Under the pieces are notes generated by a model that did not search any database, was not told the DNA's origin, and was given only the letters and a program-made list of their open reading frames with translations. From Antedon mediterranea (Eukaryota > Echinodermata > Crinoidea > Comatulida > Antedonidae): a stretch of DNA of 64,000 bases. This document shows positions 40,401-52,400 of the stretch, piece by piece. The position numbers and the translations under genes are program-made. The stretch covers positions 4,250,922 through 4,314,921 of the forward strand of contig NC_092678.1 of assembly GCF_964355755.1 (NCBI RefSeq), written 5' to 3'. The stretch's first letter is position 1; each line of letters begins with the position of its first letter.

Positions 40401-43400
40401 TAGTAGTAGAAATAAATGAGCTAGGATGACATTCAGTACTTGCAAGATAATGTGTGGGTGTACTCATTTCTTTCACATTTGATTTACCTTGCATCTATAA
40501 ATAAATGTTGTTTTGAACACTATCTCTTCCTGTATAAGACTATAAGGGTGGGTGAATCTTTCAAGCATGCTGATGACATTTTATGTTTTTGTAAAAATGT
40601 CTTTTTAAAAAATGTTTTAATATGAAAAAACTTTGTCTTGATGCACAAAAGGTGCTTGTTGTACAGCGGTAACAAAGTTTTCATTTCATCTGGTCTATGT
40701 TTCAAGCTTCCCCAGATAAGGCCCAGCCACAATGGCTTCCCCTCCCAAATTTCAAAAGATAGGACATCAGCCTAAGTTCAACACTGGATCTGCCAGTTTA
40801 GTAGGTACTCTAGTTTTTAGGATACACCTATACAGTAGAAGTATTCCTAAATTACACTTGTGGCCCATCCTACTAGTTGGCACACATCTTTACCTTTATT
40901 CCAAAACCACAAAAACAAAAAAGAAAGAAAAAGAAATCTTCCAAATTTTTAAACCAGTACAGTTAGTTTAAAAATGTCCGTTATTTAAATAAAGTTTGAC
41001 CTGAACCTGACTCCAAATATAAGCAACTTCATCTTCATGTCGCAAACATAACCCATTATCTTATTAACACTTTGTACCTGGTGAAAGCTAATCAAGTTTC
41101 CTGTATTATACCATCAGAGCAACCAGACACGTCCTACAATAATTAAACACTATTCACTTATTAGAGGACAACAACATTTTTCAGACATTAAACGGCCCTG
41201 CCCATTTTTAATTAATTTAGTTTGATAGATCTGCTATCAAATTTGGTATACGGTAATAATAACCAACGATTTCGAAGAGAATAATGTAATTCTTGTAAAA
41301 TTAATTTTATAATTTGAAGCTTTTATAATAGTTGTCGGTATATGTACTTTAGAAACATTATTTTTAAATGAATAGATATTAGGAAATAGATTTAACCATA
41401 AACATCACAATCAACACACTGTTTGAGTCTAGACACTCACTCCATGTAATTTAACAGAGTACAGGAAAGGTTTACTTATTGTAAAATTCAAATACAGTTC
41501 TGTTTACTTTAAATCTATTCTCACTAGTTTTTTAGGAATGTCTTTTTAGGACAGTCTAGACCAGGAAAAAGACAGGGTAACCCTTGCTTGCCAGATATGT
41601 CTAGCATCAGGAAGACACAGGAAGTGCATGGTATTTTATACACTGTCTAGACGACACTTGCTGAAAACTAATGGTACCCATAGTAAACTATGGAATATAA
41701 TTATTTATAATGTAGTATATTTAATAACTTCAAAACACTTATTAATTAATGGGAATTCAATGTGATTGGAATTTAATGATGTTAAATCAAATCTACGGAA
41801 ATAAATAATAATGTTGAATTGAATTAAAAATCACCAAGTCATTTAGTTTCAAGCATTAGTCGATCAGTAGAGAACTAAGTAATTTTAATTAGAAAAAAAC
41901 ATTGTCCCAAAAGTGGTTTTCCAAGAGGATTATTTTTACTCTAAGAAGAGGAGATCATTTGATTCTGTGTGGTGATACAAAATCAACAGGTGAATGAAAG
42001 GGAAAACATGTGACTTAAAACAAACATCATATATCCTGTTTTTACAAGTTATCTTGCGTCTAAGCATCAATATGATTAGGAAGAAGAGGCAAGAGGTCTG
42101 TTTGCTGGGGATGGGTGTGACAAGGAAGGAAACAAAAGTCAGCCGGTACACACGTGCCCTCTTGAAATTACCCCTAAGGATTTATTTCTAATTCAACAAA
42201 TTATCTATCATTCCATCCTTTTAACAAACAGATTTGTTAGCCATTAAAAAAATCTACTACACAATTGGTGGTGATGTTCGTTGGATTTAACGTAAAGCAG
42301 AAAGGGAAGTAGAGTTCTTAAATTTATCAGCGACTTTATCGTGTAGCAGTAACAGAAATCAAATTGTCACTGTTCGTGATATGAATTGACAGAAAACTTT
42401 CAACAGCTGTGGTAATTTGAATGCTATGGGGTTATTACTCCTATACTCTGCAACACACGGGAAAGAAGTAGGGGTCTGACTTCACATCAAAGGGGTTATT
42501 GCTCTCTGACAGGGGGAATCAGGGGTCTAAATTCACACCAATGGGGTCAATGCTTTTAAGTTATAAGACACATAGTTCAAATTCTCATCATGGTGATGTT
42601 CTAATAAGAAGAAGTGAAATCAATCCTTATCTCTTCTAAAGTTGGCATGAACAAAATGACAAATGTTAATAAAGTGGACTTATTCCATAACCTGGAGACA
42701 GGTGTGCAACCATCTTTAACATTGATATAAGGATGGGTTATCTACCCTATACTGTGTTACAGATGATGGTATAGACCGATGGACAATAGATGAGCTGGAG
42801 AGGTGTGCGGTAACCTAAATTTCTTATACGACATCAAAACATTATTTCAAGGTCTTTCAACTAAATTTTCAAAACTCACCCTAAACTTGTCAATACTCAC
42901 CCAAAACTTTTCGAAACTCACTCTAAATTTCAGAATTTACCTAAAAATTTGGGAACTCAACCTAAACTTTACAAAACTCACTCTAAACTTGTTGGAAATC
43001 ACCTTAAACTTTTCGGAATTCACCCTAAACTTTTCAAGACTCACCCTAAACTTTTTGGAACTCAACCTTAACTTTTCGGAACTTTCAATCCTTAAAGAGA
43101 TTTAAAATTCCTAATCCAACATGGAATTGATCCAATTAGTACGGGAATCTTGAGTAACTTAAAAGCCTCAAGGGAAGCTCATCTTACAATAGCATTAAAT
43201 TTTCATTTTATTTGAAAGGAAATGACTCTCCTTAGATATGATATGAAACATTACATCACGGACAAAGCAGGAAACTAGTGTGCTGGGGGTAACAACTGTA
43301 TTATGTCTGCTTGCCATTTGATGTACTGTACAAATGGAATCATATTAAAATAGTAAGCGAAAAAGGAGAAAAACAATAATAAAAATGTCTACTTTTCGAG

Positions 43401-46400
43401 GTATATCTCACTCTTCGAGGAGAAAGGCTATTGTCGGTTTATCCAGGTAAGCTAGGCACGAAATAGACTATACATATTTAGGCAGTCTTCTCAAAGCATT
43501 TTATAAATTGTGATATACACTAGGAAAATTATATAAATGTATCTACTGTATGTTTCTAGAAATGATGTTTTAATATACAAGAAAGCCTAGCCTAAGTCTC
43601 TTGTTTCTGGATGTACTGCTGCAATGCCATTAGTGAACTCTCTGAAAACAAACATCATTAAGGTCCTGAATGCTAATGATACAAGATATTTTAGGACAGC
43701 CTAAAGATATCAGACTGTCGTAGTAGTATCTAGCATATGCTGCGTTGATTTGTCTCCAGCAGTTCTACTACTTTAAAGTTGGTGATTCAATTAATTTATC
43801 GTAATTTTGTATGGATAAGTGAAATTTACATTAATATGTTTATTTCGACAAAAACTTGACCCCTTAAATGTGGAGAGAAATAAAATAATTTGTTTACATC
43901 CATGTGCACAAAGAACTTGTAACTTGTGTTCTAGGGACAGGATATTTCAAACTTGTTTGTGCAGGGGCACATGACATGCAAACAGGGTCACTTCCCCCAT
44001 CTGTTATAAGCAAATATATGTAATCTTACAATAACCAGATTTGCATACGTTAGAGTCCAGGTACTCTCTGACAAAAACATGTAAATTGTAGTAGTAGTGA
44101 AATTGTTCAGTAAAATTAACATAATTAATTTTTTAAGATAATATAAATAAATAAATTGCCAGTATTTGACTTAGTATAATTAGGCCTAGTATAATCTTAC
44201 TGTATGGTTGAGTATAAGCCCACCCCTAATTTAGGCTAAATTTAGACACACGACTTTGGTAAATCAATTGTTAAAGTAATCCATGTATAATAATCTCATC
44301 TCTCATCATAATTTCAGCCAAATTCCGTACCTAGGTATACCAGTACTATATACTACTACATTAGGTCATGATTAAGCAAAATAACAAATACATTAATTAT
44401 AAAATATTATACATTTGTTTTTTAACTACAGTACCTCGATACCACCCACATGCAAGACTGTTTGATGTGGTTAAATCTACCACATCTAAACTTCTAACCT
44501 ATAGTTAGTAGTACAGTAGTAAGTCTATACTCTTACTTACACACCAACTACATGTGCTGTCCAGAACATAATAACAATAAACTAAACATGGTTTTGTGGT
44601 GGTAATCACCTAAGCATTTTGTGCACGTAATTCATTGATGGTGAACTTTATTCAGCCATTTATTTAATTAAAATGAATTTAAAATCAGTTATGAACTAAA
44701 TACTACTCATTAGAGACTTACATGAAGTCTTAGACCCCATTTACACTTACGATTTAGGCGGCCCTGGGTCGGCCCTGGGTCGGCAATTGATAAGTGTAAA
44801 TACTCCAAAAAGTTAGGCCGGCCCTGGGCCGGACGCAGATCTGGGCCACCTCTCCAGGTAGGTTCAGGAGCGGCTTTTACGTTTGGGCCGGCTTACGCAG
44901 TGAACCGTGAACAACGTTTGACCTTTTTATGAGGTTGTTGTTATGACGATCCGACATTCTCAGTACATATATCTTCCTCCTTTTCGAGCGACAATTTGTT
45001 TTCTTCATTATATAGTTAAATTTATTTTCAGACATCTTCTTTCAATAAAGTATTCCTCCGCTTGTTTCGCATATACATAAAATATAGCCATACTATATAT
45101 AAAACAGTGGGGTTCATTTTGTTTTTAATGGGACAAAAAACAACAATACAGTATAAATATAAAACGGTCGGTTCGCGCGGAGAGAGTTGAATTGATGATC
45201 GAGAGAGAAAAAATGTAAACAAACTGTACTTCGTATCCCAGCATGTAATGGTACTTCCGATAAAATTATTTACGACCAGTATTCTGCGTCGCTAGTGTAA
45301 ACGCTCTGGGGCCGGCCTAAAAGGTAAATATTTGCAACCGGCCCAGGACCGGCCCTGGACCCAAACGTAAGTGTAAATGGGGTCTTACTCTTTGGTAGTG
45401 TACTCATTTCATTCCCCTCTCAATCAAATAGAAAAACTCAAAAGTTTAAATACACAGGGGTGCACATCAAACAAGCTGGTGTTGGCACCAAAGTGTGTGC
45501 GAACCTCATAATAATTTTGCTTCAAGGCAATGTCAAAGAGAAGATAGAATATTCATCCTTTCGAACTTGACCTTAGTGAAGGGGTCAGACTCACAAAGTT
45601 TGGGTGTCAGGGTTGAGGAGATAAAAATAAATATTCTTTTACTTTCTTTGTAGATTTAATTGATACCAATAAGCTTAATATTAACAAATACCTAATGAAA
45701 AAATCAACCTCTCTGTTTATTTATTTTATTTATTCTTTCTTTAGACTGGATTGCATTTTCAGTAAGGTAGTCTAGTACTGCTTTTTAAAATGGTCCCGTT
45801 TACAAGGTTTAAAAGTAAAGAAAAGTTATAACATCTAATACAGAAAAAAAAAAGCATACATAATTTTGAAAGATATACAGAACAATTAAAAACAAAAAGA
45901 CATACATACAAAGTAAAATTAAAATTGGTTGTCTCACTACAAAGTCTGTTATGTTTTTGGCAAAGGCTATAAATAATATTCTATAAATCCTATTTATATT
46001 TCTAGCAGCTAAAGGTATTTAGATAAACCCTAATCGATTTGGCACCCACTTTAAGTAACTAAGTAAGCAAATAAAGATTGGCAATGAACATGAAAAATGT
46101 GCACAATAACAATAATTGAGACCTAGTTTAAAATAAAATGAGCTTATTTATGGACAAAGGTTAAAAGAAATGTGTTGAAATTTAACTAATTACAAAAAAT
46201 TGTTTATTATAGTCGTCAGCCTAATTTTAAAGAAAGGTCTTCAACCCAAATGATGAAAAGATAAGAGAATATCTGCAAATTGACGTAAATAGTATAAGCT
46301 TTGAGGAACAGTTGCTGAAGTGTATAACCTTTCTGGTTGGCAAGTACAAAACAGGTTAACTCGGGATGGTAACAAAGGCATCCCCAGGGTAGGATTGAAC

Positions 46401-49400
46401 TTGTTAAAGGGGATCAGTGATATTAGATATTATAATGACTGGTGTTTACATCTGGGGTTTTCAGATTAATCTACCTATTAAAGTTGACTCTCTTGGGAAC
46501 AGCTGTCTCAATTTCCTTTGATAACAGTACAAATTTAAAGTAAATACCAATAAACAGCCAGTATTTTCCCTTGTTTTCCCCAGTTTTAGATAAAATTCTG
46601 ACGTACTTTATGAAGTGAACTTTTGCATGCAAAAAATAATTATGATTTAAACTATGATTTAAAGTTAACAAACTTTAAATGACTTTTATGCATGGGTTGA
46701 CTTCCAATTTTGGACATTTTACAGCTTAAGCTCTGTTTACACTATCAAACAAGTTTGACAAAAATGTGTTGATGTGCCCAAATATGGTAGTGATATGACC
46801 AAATATGGTAGTGATATGACATTGACATCATTATATCTATATATGGGCACATCAAATGTTTTTGTCACATAAAGGTACAATACATGCATACAGGAAGGGG
46901 TTTCAAACATCTACTGTAGCCTCATTTCTAAGACTACAAAAATAAACACTACAAAAATAAAAACAGCAAAAGAAAAATAAATTGACAAAAATGTAATAAT
47001 AATTGTGACATGATAGCCTTAATGCTTTTAACTGGAACATCATGCTATTTTTTTGGAAACAGAAGCGTTTTCTTTGCAGCATTGCACAATTTCAGTTTTT
47101 AGTATGGAAATAAATTAGGTAAAACCCAAATGAGCATTGAAAATCACCCCACAGCATGCCTGGTATTTATTTAATACAGCAAAGTATGTTTCAACAGTTT
47201 ATCCAATAATTTATCAATTTTAAACAAGCTAACTTAAAATTTATAATGTTATTTTATGATATGTATAATGAAGTAAAACAGTAAACGGTTCCCGAGAGAT
47301 AGAAGGTATTGTGGCAGCTGTAGAAATAGTTATTTTTTGCATAACATTGTTGTTGTTTTAATCTAATTCACCGGAGGTATTTAACATAGCAAACATAGAA
47401 ATTTATATGCTTCATCGCATAAAATTTGTGAAATTAGGACGCATAATATAAATCAAAGTCCTTGCACAAGTAGTAGAATTATTACATAGGGAAATGGTGT
47501 TAAATCAATTATATTTAATAATGTTTATGGGTTTACAAGGGAGGTTAGGACTGTCAAAATGAAGGTTGAGGTATGTGTACATCCTAAAAACAGGGTACAA
47601 TGTACAAAGGACTACATTTAAAAAAATTATAGTGGGGTGTTTTACTTGCTTTTGTACACCCATCAATCAATCAAGAATTTATTTACAGTATAAGTTATAA
47701 TAAAGAGTTCATTGTCAAAAAAGCACAGGTTTAAGAGCAGCAAGGCGATTATTATTAATAGATACTATTATTAATAGATACTTTTTCTACGTAACGATAG
47801 ATAACAAGTACAAGATGGTAAAAGCCAACAAACCAAAAAAAGGAAAAGGGGAAAAGTCAGCTAATCATCTACATCATTAAGCAACTGTATTTTCTTTATT
47901 AATTAACCAACAATGTACCATCTGAAGAATGAAGCAATGATGGTAGTAAAGGCTTGTTTAAAGATCCATGCAAGATACTGCTTTGTTGTACTAGTAATTA
48001 ACTTGAACCTGGTCTGATTTGTTACAAACTGCACAACTTCAACTGCAGTAGTACAGTACTTTGGAAAACAATCTTTTATTAGTACCTGGATGAATGGGAA
48101 GCAATACATACAATAAACTCATCACAGCATGGGGTCTAAAACTTCATAAATCATCAACTGACAGCCTAGAACATTGACTTCATCTTCAACAAAAAGATGT
48201 AAGTCTTTAGCTTCAATGGGTTCAGAATGTGCTTGAAAAATAGATCACTTAAAAAACATGGTTCTTCAAATAAAGTACAGTAGGCAAAAAAGAAATGACA
48301 GTTGACTCTGATGAAAATACATTGTGATCTGATAATACAAATCTTAACATTCTTTATTTACTAATATTGACCAGTTTATGCTACCAAATATCTCAAATCT
48401 ATTTTGAAAAAAAACTAAAACAATATTTTGTTTCATATTCAAAACAAAATTCAAGATAGGAATAGAAGCTGAGCCTATAAATGTTTTTACAGAAGCAGGT
48501 AAATATGTCAACAGAGTGGTTGAACATTCTACTTTCCATGAAGTTACTGTACCTGCATGTATAACACAAACATTGCACCTGGATTCTGAGAATATATAAT
48601 ATCAATAATTTGTAGAATGCAACATTTGAGTGTTTCTGTGCGTCATAGAAACTACGGAAAAGTTATATTTATGAAGTAGTTACTTCAATTCTGTCAGAGT
48701 TGACGATCCTTATGTACAAGTTAATCATATTTCACTATGAATGACAGTTTACAAACTAACAGTACTTGACAACAAGTAGGACGCTTGCTGATAGGTTTAA
48801 ATTGCTTTCCATGTTTCTAGAATAAACACGTTGGAATAAGGGTATGTTTAGATCCATGGAGTTATGCTTTCGTATCGCAAGCAAGGTTGTAATATAAATT
48901 AAAGCCGTAAACAAGTATGGAATATTGTACTATACCTATACTTTTGCAAAGAAATAAAATCAGTCTTAATTAGGAGAAAAAATTGCCTAAAAATACCCTT
49001 ATACAGACCCCTGTCTCTATACCAGTGTGGTATCTTCCGAACAGCAACGTTACAGTATATCTTGTTAAACCGATATCTGCACTAGGATTGATACTGTTTT
49101 AATCTCTGACTTTAGATTTGTTGCTGATTATTCAAACAGCATCAATTGTCAAATTAATACACTACTTATCTAAGACTTCATAGGGGACTTCCCTTACGAA
49201 GCTCAGTACAATGAAAATAAACATGTGTCTGGCATTTTCAAATGAATTGTCATATGACAATTTTGCTTATGTTTGAATGAAACTAGTTGCATTTTGCAGC
49301 AATTCTTTTTTCATATTGTTGAAACAGATTTTACAAGAACTGATGTCAATATTCTAACCAATTGAAAGTGAACATTAATAATCGAAAAGATGAATCCTAA

Positions 49401-52400
49401 GCCAATCAAAAAGTTCCATATGGAACAAATATTTAAAAAGTTTAAACAGGAAACAAAAATTAATGTTAATTTCACGATCATTGACCAACTTAACCATACT
49501 GCTGTGGAAAATATCAAAAGATGATTTTTCACATTGAAAAGTGATTTCCTGCAAATTAATGCTGCTCATCACTTGTCCAGTTGATTTTAGAAAACTTCAT
49601 TTTATTTAAAATGTTATTGGGGGTGGCTATGAAAAAAAACAATTAAATGTCAACAGCTGTTTCCAAATTTGTGGACAATAAATTTATTTATTGACTTGAC
49701 ACCAACAGGCTATCAAAATTGACCATAACTGTAATATTAAATATGTCCCGCAGATATTTTTGACATGCTTAAAGTTCCTTACATAGAGGGCACTGTTGAT
49801 ATAGGCCTATTAAAGTGTAAACAAAATGTAAGATTGATTGTTTTGATTCAAAGATTAGGACATAATGGGTTCAATCAAAGCCTTCTAATAACTACAAATA
49901 TTTGTACAAAACATACAACTTGTATTAATGTGTCATTATGACAATTTTATTAATTGATGTTTAAAGATGACTACATCCTTAAAATAAATGATGTATCAAA
50001 CTTCATTTTATAAATGACCAACGCATGTTTTAAATAAACATACAAAAAGTGGTTAATAATCTTACTCATGCACCAAAAATGTCAAAATCATCCATAAAAA
50101 AAGACATTTGGTAACTATCCATAGGAGGATACAGTCCATGATGTTGGCATAAACATGTTTCATGGTGCCTTCTTTGCAGGGTTCCAAATATTTGAAGAAT
50201 GTGACAATGAGGATTTTACAACCATTATAACTTATAAGGAACAAAACACATGACCTTCTATAAATGAAATTATCACACTATAAATCTATGTCTACACTAT
50301 CACAGCTAGTTCAACAAAAAAATGTTTGATGTGCCCAAATATGGTAGTGATATGCCCAAATATGGTAGTGATATGCCCAAATATGGTAGTGATGTGCCCA
50401 AATATGGTAGTGATATGCCCAAATATGGTAGTGATATCATATGACATCATCATGTTCACATACAGTTTGATAGTGTAAACAGAGTTAAGGAAATATGAAA
50501 TTGGTTGGAGTGGCATGAGAAACTCAATCCACAGATAAACAGGGGCACTTTTTTTATAACATTTTAAGTTCAACAAACAAGTTACTTTGACCTTGAAAAG
50601 AAAACCAGTGAACACATTCAACATCATGCTCTACTTTTTTTAACGAAAATAACATTTACTACACTCATGTGTTTTTGTAAAATTTTGACCTTTTCTAAAT
50701 CTTCAAAACACACTTAAATTTGCATTTTAAACTCACTATATTACATTAAGTATTCTGAAAAAACATGTCACAAGATAAAAACAAAATCACAAATCTATGA
50801 CAAGCTAATTTTCAGCATTTCTGAATAAAAATTTCCAAGTGGGCGTTAACATGTTTATTATTAAACTACACTAAGTTCATAGAAGATGGTGTTCACTTAT
50901 CTATGGAAATCTAGCAATCAATTAATTGAAGATAACTCATTACTACTACTTGAAGTAAATGTCAAGAAAACAAATTCATCAAAACAACTTGTTTTGCTAC
51001 TTAGCAAAATGCATACAAAATATAAGGTAGGTATTTTTCCATGGGAGGAGGAGGGGTGTTGAATGGAGGAGGAGGGGTGTTGAATGGAGGAGGAGGGGTG
51101 TTGAATGGATGAGGAGGGGTGTTGAATGGATGAGGAGGGGTGTTGAATGGATGAGGAGGGGTGTTGAATGGAGGAGGAGGGGTGTTGAATGGAGGAGGAG
51201 GGGTGTTGAATGGAGGAGGAGGGGTGTTGAATGGAGGAGGAGGGGTGTTGAATGGAGGAGGAGGGGTGTTGAATGGATGAGGAGGGGTGTTGAATGGATG
51301 AGGAGGGGTGTTGAATGGAGGAGGAGGGGTGTTGAATGGAGGAGGAGGGGTGTTGAATGGAGGAGGAGGGGTGTTGAATGGAGGAGGAGGGGAGTTGAAT
51401 GGAGGAGGAGGGGAGTTGAATGGAGGAGGAGGGGAGTTGAATGGAGGAGGAGGGGTGTTGAATGGAGGAGGAGGGGTGTTGAATGGAGGAGGAGGGGTGT
51501 TGAATGGAGGAGGAGGGGTGTTGAATGGATGAGGAGGGGTGTTGAATGGATGAGGAGGGGTGTTGAATGGAGGAGGAGGGGTGTTGAATGGAGGAGGAGG
51601 GGTGTTGAATGGAGGAGGAGGGGTGTTGAATGGAGGAGGAGGGGTGTTGAATGGAGGAGGGGTGTTGAATGGATGAGGAAGGGTGTTGAATGGATGAGGA
51701 AGGGTGTTGAATGGAGGAGGAGGGGAGTTGAATGGAGGAGGAGGGGTGTTGAATGGAGGAGGAGGGGTGTTGAATGGATGAGGAGGGGTGTTGAATGGAG
51801 GAGGAGGGGTGTTGAATGGATGAGGAGGGGTGTTGAATGGAGGAGGAGGGGTGTTGAATGGAGGAGGAGGGGTGTTGAATGGAGGAGGAGGGGTGTTGAA
51901 GGGAGGAGAAGGGGTGTTGAATGGAGGAGGAGGGGTGTTGAATGGAGGAGGAGGGGTGTTGAATGGATGAGGAGGGGTGTTGAATGGAGGAGGAGGGGAG
52001 TTGGATGAAGGTGAGGAAGTTGGATGAAGGAGTGGGATTCAAGGAAGGAGAGGGAGTTGGATGAAGGAGGGAGAGTTGGATGAAGGAGATGGGATTCAAG
52101 GAAGGAGAGGTAGTTGGATGAAGGAGAGAGGATTCAAGGAAGAAGAGGGAGTTGGATGAAGGATGGAGAGTTGGATGAAGGAGATGGGATTCAAGGAAGG
52201 AGAGGTAGTTGGATGAAGGGGATAGGATTCAAGGAAGGGGGGAGTTGGATGAAGGAGAGGTAGTTGGATGAAGGAGATGGGATTCAAGTAGGAAAGGTTG
52301 TTGGATGAAGGAGGAGAGATTCAAAGAATGAGAGAAAGTTGGATGAAGATGGGATTCAAAGAAGGAGAGGAAGTTGAATGAAGGACATGGGATTCAATGA

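Larger units (their letters stand above)
35663..44729. other. Middle part of the 24 kb NET1-like intron
   Basis: AT-rich, mostly unique-looking sequence. It contains the candidate exon at 37082-37279, a SINE at 37728-37948 and a tandem duplication near 38994-39220 that shares GATTTTAGTAAAGTTT. A minisatellite lies at 42850-43090. The stretch 40430-40980 ends in an AATAAA-containing sequence and could be an old retro-inserted fragment, but nothing in it is recognisable. Confidence 0.45.

Noticed and set aside
42803-43105. A 100-residue plus-strand protein with LTLNFSEF repeats
   Set aside because: Product of a 21 bp minisatellite in an intron, with no other coding evidence.
50918-52099. A 393-residue minus-strand open frame and a 299-residue plus-strand frame over 51.1-52.1 kb
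   Set aside because: Both are forced by a 21 bp tandem repeat (period divisible by three). There is no start context, splice site or family similarity, and both strands are equally open.
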